Shown here piece after piece: positions 54,405 through 64,000 of a stretch of DNA of 64,000 bases. The translations under genes were made by a program, and so were the position numbers. The notes beneath the pieces were generated by a model, which was not told where the DNA came from, did no database searches, and saw only the letters and a list, made by a program, of their open reading frames with translations. Each line of letters opens with the position of its first letter. Within the stretch, counting starts at the first letter, position 1. Origin of the DNA: Camellia lanceoleosa (Eukaryota; Streptophyta; Magnoliopsida; Ericales; Theaceae); contig CM045768.1 of the NCBI GenBank assembly GCA_025200525.1, positions 45,231,022 to 45,295,021 of the forward strand. Direction: 5' to 3'.

Positions 54405-54775
54405 GTCTAGGAGACCTTAAATCCTCTAAAGGTGCAATTCCTTTGGTGTTTGTCGTGCGACGACTTCCGATTGATCTGGTATAGCTACACTGTGTTAGCG
54501 GTGAGTTCTAGGAGACCAAGCGAGGCGGTGGAAACTAGAGTTCAAATGGCTTATGCCTAGAACGCATAAAGGTTAGGGATTTCGAGACTAAAGTCTGGTT
54601 TAAATACCGGGGTATATCCTCGGCTTGAAATACGTATGTGACCCCAAAGATTGAGATAGCATGTGTATGCGCCTCAATTCTAGATACTGAATCAACCTAG
54701 TCTGTCACCCTGTTGGAGAATAGGGAAAGCTGCGACCATAGTCAGGGAGAAAAGTAGTACCTGTGGTTCAACCAA
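54405..54775 (+). repeat. shared noncoding cassette, copy in the Ogre-like element
   Basis: From CTAGGAGACCTTAAATCCTC to GAAAAGTAGTACCTGTGGTT this segment matches 61026-61385 behind the Athila pol. The best part, from GAATCAACCTAGTCTGTCAC onward through GTTGGAGAATAGGG, is nearly identical. It has no open frame. Confidence 0.85.
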
Positions 54776-54897
54776 GAAGAAGCGGAAGATCCCCGGCAGC
54801 ATGAGGTAAGTCATTGCCAATTGCTCCTGTAAGGTACCTTTACCTCTTAGCTATTACATTGCATTTTAGCCACTACATTACAGTGCATTGCATGAAT

Positions 54898-55212
54898 CCT
54901 CAATTATCAAACCGGCTTCGCGTAGCGTGTAAGTCCAATCTTCAAACCGGCTTCGCGTAACGTGTAATTTCAATCTTCAAACCGGCTTCACGTAGCATGT
55001 AAGTCCAATCTTCAAACCGGCTTCGCGTAGCGTATAAGTCCAATCTTCAAACCGGCTTCGCGTAGCGTGTAAGTCCAATCTTCAAGCAAACCCGGCGTGG
55101 CGTGTAAGTCAATCTTCAAACCGGCGGCGTGGCGTATTGGTCAATCTTCAAACCGGCGTGGCGTATAAGTCAATTTTCAAACCCGTGGCGTGGCGTATAA
55201 GTCAATTATCAA
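54898..55212 (+). repeat. about nine tandem copies of a 35-bp unit
   Basis: The unit CAAACCGGCTTCGCGTAGCG..TAAGTCCAATCTT recurs with 35-bp spacing. The last four units lack the CTTC and change to GGCGTGGCGTAT, so a sub-variant has spread at one side. Confidence 0.85.
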
Positions 55213-55416
55213 AATCTTCTGCATATCATTTTGCATTACGCTTTGAACTATTTGGTTTGATTCCTTGCAAAGGGATCGTGGCGACTGCAGCACAACCATT
55301 TATTTATCTATATTTTGTTTGCTTGTCCAAGTCTTTGGCCTTGTCAAAAATGGGTAGATCTCTGGCTTTGACATTCCTCCAGTCACTTCTTGACTTCGAT
55401 TTACATCAAAAGAACA

Positions 55417-58400
55417 GCTAGACACCCATTTTTGACCGTCCATAAGACTTGGGCCTTGACAATGGTTTACATGGTGGAGAAAGTTGTGCAGGGGAAAGGT
55501 GCAATTTCTTCGGCAAAGAGAGTCAAATCTCAACTTCATACCCCTGTTCTGGACCAAAACAATCTCAATCAAGAGATTTTAGACTTAAAACCCTCTCTTT
55601 CAAAACATTTTGAAAATAAAGTTTCTGCGATGTTCCAATGCTCTCATTTTGTTAAATGTCGCGCTTTTCGGTAAACCGAGCAAGGACAAAGTGGAAACGA
55701 ATGAAAATGAGATAAAATCTTTGAAAAATCTTTCAAAACACCTTACTTAGGGGTTTGGAGTTGAAGAAAAGAGGAGAAGAGGGAAGAAATCCAGTTGGGG
55801 GAGAAAATGGGCATGAACCGTCAAGAAAAATTGAACAGCCCTCGCCGAATCGGGCCTATTCGTTCGCATACTTGGAATCAAGCTACGAGGCCACCACCAT
55901 TGGAAAGCTTACTCCCAGGGCTTCATTTTTCACTCAAGAATCTCCTAAATTCAATTCCGGACAGAGGAAATATCGTTGATTGAAGTAAGGCATCACTCCG
56001 GTTGAACTGAAATATGCGCGGCTTCACGGAAACGGGCATAACTTTTTTCCACAGGAGGAATTTTGATGCAAGGTTTGCGCCATTGGAAAGATAACTTCCG
56101 GGGCTTCAATTTGGAAACTTGAATGGCCACCATTGGACCTCCCAATCACCCACCGGCCACTTTTCTTCCGTGAGCCATTTTCTTGTCTGAAAGTAGGCGG
56201 CGGCCAGAAAATCTAGTTGGCCGGCCACCTATTTGGTGAAATGACTTTTGTGCCCCTTTAAACTATCTGGCCATGCCCCCCTCCCCAAGTGTGTCCTAGA
56301 AGTGAATTTTGTTTTCCACTACACTCATGTCCGAGGGTTTGGCCATATTGGAGGGAAACTTGGTGTGTTTTCCCCCCATTTTATCCCCCCTTTTTTCACC
56401 CATTTTGCCTATATAACAGCAGCCCCAGCTCTTTTTTTGGGGTTGAAAAAATTGGTCTTGGAGCTCTTGCATCATATCTCTCTCCATCTCTCTCATTTCC
56501 TTCAAAAATTCCTAAGTTCTACACCCTTTGTTCATCACCACCTAGCACCACCACCACTACTCCATTTCCAGAAGCTTGGGGAGCTTTCCAGCAGCTAGGA
56601 GGCAGCATATCTCAAGCCAAAAGGGAGCCAAGAGGTAGTCTTCATGGGTAAGCATCATTTCCCCTCTTTTTGACTCATTTTGGTATCATTTTCTAGACCT
56701 ATTTTCTTGCTGTTTTGAGCTCCGACCAAAACTGAAAAAGTTATTTTTTTGAGCTCATTTTCTTGTTTCATTAAGGGCTCAACACTGTTTGAGCCCCCCA
56801 TGTTGCACTTGCTTCAATACCCCTTTGAATGCCATTATTTTGCATAGTATTTTTGGCTTATGTGGGATCTGTTTTGGCGCCTGATGTAAACTTTAAATAG
56901 GCCTATTTTGATCCCCCTCTTCAACATTTAAGAAGGGCTCAACCTTGTTTGGGACCTCCATGTATCACTTGCTTCATCACCCCTCTTTGGTCCCTATTTT
57001 TGCATGCTTTGTTAGCTCATCTTGCTTCTGTTTTTAGGCCATGATCAGAACTGAAAGTAGCCATATTTTGACCTTATTGGCATGTTTTATTAAGGGTATT
57101 TGGCTGTTTTAGGAATTTTTTGTATACTTCATGTTATACCCCTTTGTTGGCCTATATCTTGCATTGCATTTTGAGCATGTTTGTACACTGATTTTGGGCT
57201 TGTAATCTCTGTAAATGTTCATATTTTTGGTCCCTCTTCAGTGTTTTAGAAGGTTATTTTCCTGTTTGGGTTTTTCATCTACCACTTGCTTCATTGCCTC
57301 CCTTGCGGAGCCATTTTTGTATGCCATTTTAGCCCTACTTGCGCTTACTGTTTGGCCATGTTTTGTACTGTAAAAATGCTTATTTTGGGGCTTCCTTGCT
57401 TTTGATTTTTCATTTCATGCCCAAATTATGCATGTTTAGCATAGCTATAGGCCATTTCATGCGCTTAATTCAATGTTCCGGGACTCGTTCCTTGCATCGG
57501 GTTTCATTTTGCCATGTTTCGGGGCTGTTTTGCCCCTCATTTTGCCACTGATTTTTGCATGTTTGCATACCATATTCCATGTCTTTTCCATGTCTCATTA
57601 GAGTGGCATTTGATTTTGAGGTCCGTCCTCGGTTTCTTGATGCGCATGCATGCATTTCGCGTTGTCTTGTTTTCATCTGATGGCCTCCTATGTGAGTGTG
57701 GCTGAGGCTCTCTCATGTTGGTGTAATCCCATTATTGCATTGCGTATGCCATTTCATCCATAGCATTGTGTATGCCCGGTTGTGTATTACCTCGTATAGC
57801 GTGTATGCCATTCCATGACATTGTGTATGTTAGGATTGTATCTTAGTCGCATTTCATGCATGCATGCATATCGCATTGTGTTCGGGATAGGAGTTAGTCA
57901 AGACACGAGAAGCGAATGCGTTCCGCACTCCGAGTGACAGAACGTGTCTCAATTCCCGAGTCACCGACACTCCGGGTTATCCATGATGGAGTTAGGTTTT
58001 GTTATAGTATTCATATGCATTCATTCTATATTGAGTTGTGCAATTCGGCTCCTCAGCCATCATGCATCGAGATGCGTGATTGGTGGCACGAGGATCGAGG
58101 CATGCATATATTTGTAAAAATACATTGCTATGCCCCTTTCCTGCTCTCTATTGCAGCATATCAAGAACTAGCAGTCTTCCGAGGCTTGGCGCGCTTTTCA
58201 AGAAACATTGCAAAACAGAGGCTAATCGGGGCATCGCCGTGGATTTCCACGCAAAGCAGCCCAAACATGCATCATTCCATCATCCGGAGCAGAAACAAGG
58301 CAGTCCCTGGCTTGCATGCCAGTTTTATTTTTCTTAGTTAATTTGTTAATTAATTAGGGATTTGTACATTATTTGGACTGTATATTTTGGACTATATTAT

Positions 58401-59490
58401 TCTTTTATTTTGGGACTGTATTATTTATTTGGACCCTCTGCGCGAGGGCATAATTGTAATAAGTGTGGGTGAGTGTGATGTATGTCTTCCAACCCCACGT
58501 CTTTCTTCCCTTTTATTTACATGCTTATGATGGTTAGATTAGGGCATGTTTCAATTAGCATACAGTATGACAGCATGTTTGCATCATTCATCTGTTTTGC
58601 ACACACCGGACTCGACGCATCATACAAACTGCATTTGTATTTCAATTCCAAATTGAATACGTGTTAGTTATAGCATTCCATATGCCATGTTTAGAATAGC
58701 CGAGTCTGCTATAGTTTGCATCTCTTCATGTGTTGTATTAGGCAATTCTGTGCATCTAGGATCATGCATGGATTTCTAATGAGCTTCTGTTTTGGCTTGG
58801 AGTACTCGGTGAGTTTTTATGCTTTAGCATCCTTGCATGCGTGTGAGTGTTGCCATGAATAGCATGCTTACCATGAGGCTATGTGCTTATGTGATATCAC
58901 TGCCTTAAATGCCTGTGGGTGGAGGTTGAGTTACTTGGAGTGGAACAATTCATCAAGTGTTTTAAGCCACCTGAGGGTGGCAAAATCTGCATTTCAAGCC
59001 TACCTGCGGGTAGCAAACCATTTTTCAAACAAACAAACATGACGTGTTTTGTTCCACATCAGGCGACCCAGTCTATACTTGTTTGTTGCGAGCATCACAT
59101 AGTAACCTAGGCTAATAACCGGAATAAGAACATACAATGTTTTCAAAGTGATATATCATGGTTAGTAGAGGCCGGTCTTTGACCGGGCGAGCGGGGATGC
59201 TCACGAAGTGACCTTCCCCAATCGTACCCAAGTTCCTGAGCTGAGGCAACTTTGGTGATGACGGACACGTGGCCTTTGGCACCGAGTCAGGGTTTCCTAA
59301 ATTTCCCAAAAGTAAAATATTTTGGTGGCGACTCTGTATCTGGCAAAACAGTCCATGTTTGGCACTTCTTTCAAAAAAATCTGTTTTCAAAAACGATTTG
59401 CCGGATTTGGACTCTTTGGTTCAAGATTAAGAACCGTGACTACAAAAATCGAGTCCGAGCTGTAGCGAGGTCCCCTGCGGGCTTGTTACA
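55417..59490 (+). repeat. Ogre-like 3' LTR, 4.07 kb
   Basis: Aligns with 43320-47339. Its start is damaged (GCTAGACACCC for TGTAGACACCC) and its end TTGTTACA is complete. It has extra segments relative to the 5' LTR at 56196-56220 and 56384-56405 and lacks parts near 57610. It is followed by TTGAT. Confidence 0.9.
56410..56416 (+). promoter_or_regulatory. TATA box of the Ogre-like 3' LTR
   Basis: TATATAA, in the same context as at 44266 in the other LTR. Confidence 0.5.
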
Positions 59491-60956
59491 TTGATTAGAT
59501 GGATTTTGTTGCATCAACAATTTGACTTAGAGATCTGTGATAAGAAAGGATCCGAGAATGTGTTGGCGGATCATCTCTCCCGAATCCTTGTTGAGTATAA
59601 TAGTGACCCTCTTATTTTGCATGATTCGTTTCCGGACGAACAACTCTTTGAGTTTGTCTGGCGAGCCCCCGTGGTTTGCACATATTGTGAATTACTTGGC
59701 CATTGGGCAAATTCCACAGAATTGGTCTAAGCAAGACAAAGACCGATTCTTTTCGCAGGTCAGGTATTACTTTTGGGAGGATCTGGAGTTGTTTAAATAT
59801 TGCTCCGACCAAGTGATCCGACGGTGTGTGCTGGAGAGTAAGGTGCATAGCATTCTTACAGTTTGTGATTCTTACGCATATGGCGGTCATTTTAGTGGGC
59901 ATAAAGCGGCCAAGATTTTCTGAGTGGGTTTTATTGGCCCAAAATTTTCAAAGATGCTCATCAATTTTGTAGAACTTGTTTGCGCTGTCAGCAAATGGGT
60001 TCGATGTCTCGGCATGACATGATGCCAATGTCTCCTATTCTTGTGATAGAAATATTTGATGTGTGGGGGATTGATTTTATGGGCCCTTTCTCGTCGTCAT
60101 TCGAGTTTGAGTACATTCTTTTGGCAGTAGATTATGTGTCTAAGTGGGTGGAGGCAATAGCTACCTGAACAAACGATCATAGAGTGGTAATCAAGTTTTT
60201 GCGTGAAAACATCTTTAGTCGTTTTGGGTTTTCTAGAGCCATAATAAATGATCAGGGTACACATTTTTGTAACCGGTTCTTTGAGTCGGTAGTTAAGAAA
60301 TACTCTATCACTCATAAAGTTGGCACTCCATATCACCCTCAAACTAGTGGCCAAGTGGAAGTCTCAAACAGAGAGGTAAAGCACATAATTGAGAAAACGG
60401 TGAGACCGGATAGGAAAGATTGGTCAAAATGGTTAATTGATGCATTATGGGCTTACCGCACTGCTTATAAGACACCCATTGGGATGTCACCATATAGAGC
60501 GGTGTTCGACAAAGCTTGCCATCTCCCGGTTGAACTTGAGCACCGAGCATTGTGGGCCATAAAGAAGTTTAACCGATATGGCATGGTAAACTCAGCAAAT
60601 TGCAACTCAATGAGCTTGAGGAAATCTGGAATGATGCATATGAGAGTTCGAGAGTTTTTAAAGCTCGGACTAAAGAATTCCATGACAAGCACATTAATAG
60701 GAAATCTTTTGAACCTGGCCAAAAAGTGTGGCTTTTAATTCAAAATTGAGACTCTTCAAGATAGCTAAGATCAAGATGGGATAGCCCCTTTGAAGTTGCT
60801 GAGGCATTTATTCATGGCGCCGTTGAGGTGCGAGATCTAAAGATTGGCCACTCTTTCAAAGTGAATGGCCAAAGATTGAAACCATATATAGAGGGGATTG
60901 GGAATGGGGATATGATTGAGTCCATTACTTTGATGGACTCATTTTACTATGATTGA
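59491..60956 (+). pseudogene. pol: Athila-type RNase H end and integrase
   Basis: The first codons after the insertion continue the RNase H: IRWILLHQQFDLEICDKKGSENVLADHLSR. The zinc-binding region of integrase follows (H.SGHKAAKIF, CRTCLRCQQMG), then the core with D in WGIDFMGPF, D in [12 protein letters not shown] and E in [13 protein letters not shown]. Stops occur at 59922 and 60166, and frames change near 59700 and 60590. The C-terminal part includes a FKVNGQRLKPYIEG-like block and ends at 60956. All three catalytic residues persist. Confidence 0.9.
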
Positions 60957-61025
60957 TTTCTTGTTCTCTTTTCTTTCCCTTCTATGCTATTCTATTTTTC
61001 TTTGTTCGCGTTATGCTTTACTTGC

Positions 61026-61385
61026 GTCTAGAAGACTTTAAATCCTTTTGCCGTGCCCGAACGGCATCTGACGGTCTGGTATAGCCACCTAACCGTGTTT
61101 GTAGTGAGTTCGTAGGAGACCAACTGAGACGGTGGAACTAGAGTTCGAATGGCAAAGCCTAGAACACAAAGGTTTGGGATTTCCGAGACTAGAGTCTGGT
61201 TTAAATACCCAAGGGTGTAGAGATTGCTTCAAAACTACCTTGGCTTGAACTCTGTATGGCAGCCCCATAGGTTGAAGTGGCTTTATGCACCTTGACTCTG
61301 GATACCGAATCAACCTAGTCTGTCACCCTGTTGGAGAATAGGGAAAGTTACAAACACAGTTAGGGAGAAAAGTAGTACCCGTGGT
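61026..61385 (+). repeat. shared noncoding cassette, copy behind the Athila pol
   Basis: Matches 54405-54775 in the Ogre-like element: both have CTGGTATAGC, GGAGACCAA, GGTTTAAATAC and the near-identical block GAATCAACCTAGTCTGTCAC. This copy has about 20 extra bases near 61220. Confidence 0.85.
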
Positions 61386-62330
61386 TTTTGCATGAAGATT
61401 ATACCTTTAGTGGGCATTCCGTTATGTTCTCATGTGCTATATTTATTTCGGATGTCAATTGAAGGTAGAAATGGTTAAGTATATTTGAGTTGTACTAGCC
61501 CGAAGGCTATAAACTACGCTGGGTTTTATTACTTGGGGGATTCTGAAGTGGCAACTTTATGCCATAACTTTGGTGCCTTTTGTTAGGTGCTGGGAGTTAG
61601 TTTTCCATTTTCTTGAAGCATGTACGCTTGCGAGTGCTTCTTGTTTTTGTTAAACTATGCTGTTGCAATGTAGTAGAAAAAGGTCATTGCATGCGTGTGG
61701 GTGGAAGGGACCCTCCGTAGCCTGCGTAAGAAATTGATGTGTGTTTTTATTTTTAGTTTGTGGCACATCTCTTATTAACTAATTTCTGAGATGCTTAGCT
61801 CTTTGTATTCTCAGTCATATTTAAGAGCAATTTAAGACGATTAGAACTTTGTGATTTTTGTCAAAAAGCATGCTTCTTAGTTTAATTTCTTTGTGTTTAA
61901 ATAAAAAAAAATTAAAAAAAAAGGGGTGTTATACTTGTTCATTTAATAATAATAATAATAAAATATAAATAAATAAATAAACGGTTCCCAGACCGCTCGA
62001 GCGGTTGGGCTCGCAGCACGAACGGCCCAATCTCGCTGCACGAGTGGTCCACTCTTCAAAAAAAAAAAAAAAAAAAAGCATGCTTATTCTTTCTTTTTTT
62101 TCTTATTCTTTTTTTTCAAATTTAATTTCATTTTTTTTAAATAAATACATAAATAAATTTTAAAAATAAATAAATAAAAATACATAAATAATAATAATAA
62201 ATAAATCATATTTTATTATTATTTTATTATTATTCATTATTTATTTTTATTTCCTATTTTCGAAAAAAAAAACAAACAAACAAACCTTATCTAACTCTCT
62301 CTCTCCCTATCCCAATCGCTCTCACTCTCA

Positions 62331-62374
<44 letters not shown>

Positions 62375-63226
62375 AACCCTACAAACCCAACATCTTCTTC
62401 TTCTTCCCTTTTCTTCTTCTTTCTTCTTCTTTCTTCTTCCTCACCACCATCATCTCACCGTCGGCGTCCTATTTCCTTGCCGTCCGTCGAATCTCCGGTG
62501 ACCACCATTTTTTCCGACGAATCATCTTCCTTTTCTCTCTTTCTCCATTTTTTTTTTCAAGGTAATTTTCTTTTCCTTTCCTTCTTTTTGTAGATTTGGG
62601 GGTGTAGGAGTATATTTGTGGAGCCTTTGTTTTTATTATTGTTGTTTTAGTAGATCTGGTTCTTACTAAAAAAAAAAAAATTGCGCATCTGGACAAGAAC
62701 ACCATCGTCGCACGTGCGGCCCTTTCCGGCGCACGTGCGGTCCATGTTGAAATATATAAAAAATAAAAAAAAAGTTAATAATAATAATAATTTAGTTTTT
62801 TTATTTGCTATATTTGTTTAGTTTAAATTGCTTCATCGGTGATTCTAGTTAGTTTAATTAGTTAGTGGATTATTTTTATTTTTTATTTTTTTTATTTTAT
62901 TCTATGATGTAATTGTTCATTTAATTATTAAGTAGTTTAGTTTTTATTTTATTTTATTTTTTGAATTTTTATTTCATTTTATTTCATTTTCTTTTCTTCT
63001 AATAAAAAAAAAAAGAAATTATGTTTAGTTTAGGTTATTTTATTCTATACTTTAGTCTCTTTTGTAATCTAGTTATTTTATAGTTTAGTTTATTTTATTT
63101 TATTTTATAGTTTAGTTAATTTAATTTAATGTCATTTTTATTCATTTATTTAATTATTTTCGTTTTTATCTAAAAAAAAAGAAAAAAAAAAGAGACAATT
63201 AGTGGTGTGAGGATGATGCGATTTTG
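61386..63226. other. Athila 3' region, AT-rich with simple repeats
   Basis: No coding similarity. It contains palindromic motifs at 61992-62005 (ACCGCTCGAGCGGT) and 62709-62739 (two CGCACGTGCG), TAA and TAAA runs (61945-62235), a CT run, and many A and T tracts. Similar palindromes occur in the Athila 5' LTR, so part of this may be LTR-like or a conserved untranslated module. Confidence 0.45.
62335..62373. repeat. (CT)n microsatellite
   Basis: About nineteen CT units within a longer pyrimidine-rich stretch (62290-62460). Confidence 0.95.
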
Positions 63227-63316
63227 AATGATTTATGCATCCATGCTATTTCTGATGAGTGTTAATATAATGGTTCCACATTTTTGGTTGTGTTGGTTGA
63301 ACTATTTTGTGCAGAT

Positions 63317-64000
63317 ATGGCTTCATCATTCCACCGAGCACCCAAACAGTCTCGCAATGCCAATATTGCATTCAAGGATATGCCAACCGATGCTTGGGCC
63401 ACCAAATCGGTTACATGTGATACATCCTTTGATGTGGACTTCTTTCGTCGCCATCAAACCACAGCGTGGAGTATTCAACAACTTGAAGACCGGGGCCTCC
63501 TTTGCATCTGCACCGTCACTAAACTGGCATACCCGCACATTGTACGCCTCTTCTATCAGCATATGTACGTCAGCGACGAGGCCCCGGGAGCTCTTTGCTC
63601 CCTTGTTGACGGAGTGGAGTTAGTGGTCACTCCAGCTTCAATTGCCGAGGTCCTCCACTGTTCCATGGACCCTATCACTACAGAACAGTTCCCAGTATTC
63701 ACTCGGGAACTCACCATCCCGGAACTAGTGACTGAGTTTTATGAGGGGCGTAAGGAGGATGACAACCATACGAGCATCCGGCGGGCTAATTTACCACGCC
63801 GCCTTCTCTTCCTCGATGTGGTATTGAAAAAAAATGTTATTCCTCTTGGCCACAAGGAAGAGCGGCGATAGGACTTCCTCTGTGCCTTACATCATTTTGA
63901 CTTCGGATTTTGGGTTGACATCCCTACCTTGATCTACAATCAGATGTATCGAATCCTAAATGAAGTCAAAATACGCAATACCCGGGGCAGTTCTATATGG
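63317..64000 (+). pseudogene. Athila 3' ORF (putative plant transposon protein type), partial
   Basis: The ATG at 63317 directly follows TTTTGTGCAG, a strong splice-acceptor sequence. The 184-residue frame has WSIQQLEDRGLLCICTVTK, VRLFYQHMYVSD, LVDGVELVVTPASIAEVL, then RRLLFLDVVLKKNVIPLGHK before a TAG at 63869. The same frame stays open to the window end (DFLCALHHFDFGFWVDIP..). The order of blocks fits the family called putative plant transposon protein (PF20167), found in the 3' region of Athila-like elements where an env-like gene can occur. I see no signal peptide or membrane segment, so I do not call it an envelope gene. Confidence 0.6.

Larger units (their letters stand above)
43320..59490 (+). 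mobile_element. Ogre-like gypsy element with gag but no pol, 16.2 kb
   Basis: The element begins TGTAGACACCC and ends GCTTGTTACA. The Athila target TTGAT is present on both sides (43315-43319 and 59491-59495) and Athila coding sense resumes exactly there. LTRs are about 4.0 kb, the internal part 8.1 kb. The size, the TGTAGACACCC start, a TGGCGA-type primer site and the Gag type fit the Ogre/Tat lineage. The internal region has a decayed gag (48.2-50.44 kb), and I find no protease, RT, RNase H or integrase in either strand of the remaining 5 kb, so mobility must have come from a partner. Confidence 0.8.
37698..64000 (+). mobile_element. Athila-type Ty3/gypsy retrotransposon, interrupted
   Basis: Plus-strand order: 5' LTR end, aspartate-tRNA primer site, gag, protease, RT, RNase H (cut at 43319), Ogre-like insertion 43320-59490, remaining RNase H, integrase to 60956, long 3' region, and an ORF from 63317 off the window. 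Gag, protease (DLGAS) and RT sequence types are those of the Athila clade. No 3' LTR lies in the window. The LTR start near 37698 is a guess. Stops and frameshifts occur in each gene. Confidence 0.85.

Noticed and set aside
54898..55212. CRISPR-like or rho-type repeat array
   Set aside because: 35-bp head-to-tail units without spacers; a typical minisatellite of a retrotransposon 3' region.
56248..56651. Open frames downstream of the TATA box in both Ogre-like LTRs (also 44169-44505)
   Set aside because: They are conserved only because the LTRs are recent copies of each other. They lie in the LTR leader and show no domain.

Overview
This is nuclear DNA of a flowering plant, most likely a eudicot. 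There are no bacterial, viral or organellar gene sets. The protein remnants belong to plant clades of Ty1/copia, Ty3/gypsy (Tat/Ogre and Athila types) and plant L1-type LINEs, set in AT-rich DNA full of microsatellites and MITEs. I cannot name the species. No intact ordinary gene is proven. Almost everything recognisable is a transposable element, and most coding parts carry stops or frameshifts.

Layout. (1) 1-6287: minus-strand copia element (RT, integrase, protease, zinc knuckle, gag, then its 5' LTR at the right). Its gag is split by a hAT-like element (2711-3848), and its LTR (4447-6287) is split by a gypsy-type solo LTR (5142-6188). (2) 6300-11000: AT-rich DNA with a 300-bp MITE, a 167-bp foldback element with a perfect 10-bp target duplication, a CACTA-type terminus, local duplications and a LINE 3' fragment. 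(3) 11260-21450: plus-strand copia element interrupted three times: by a 5.4-kb LINE (11777-17172, 15-bp target duplication), a 421-bp MITE and an unclassified 0.8-kb insertion. (4) 21450-36440: sequence that looks like a host gene (a 5'-UTR-like exon near 21.74-21.96 kb and a possible last exon at 35840-35932). A complete 10.25-kb Tat-type gypsy element (23994-34247) lies between them, with a perfect 5-bp target duplication. This element carries pol on the minus strand and a second, spliced, coiled-coil gene on the plus strand.

(5) 36440-64000: an inverted fragment of an Ogre-type LTR, followed by a plus-strand Athila-type gypsy element (LTR near 37.7-38.83 kb, PBS, gag, protease, RT). Its RNase H region is cut at 43319/43320 by a 16.17-kb Ogre-like element (43320-59490) with 4.0-kb LTRs and target duplication TTGAT. 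Athila pol resumes at 59491 and ends near 60956. A transposon ORF behind a splice-acceptor-like site starts at 63317 and runs off the window.

What deserves attention: the 16-kb Ogre-like element has gag but no recognisable pol, and its 5-kb pol-less tail holds at least five tandem-repeat families. A noncoding cassette of about 360 bp occurs both in that tail and behind the Athila pol. The Tat element has lost most of gag but keeps an antisense gene with an in-phase 72-bp intron. Relative ages follow from nesting: the hAT-like element and solo LTR are younger than the first copia; the LINE and MITE are younger than the second copia; and the Ogre-like element is younger than the Athila.
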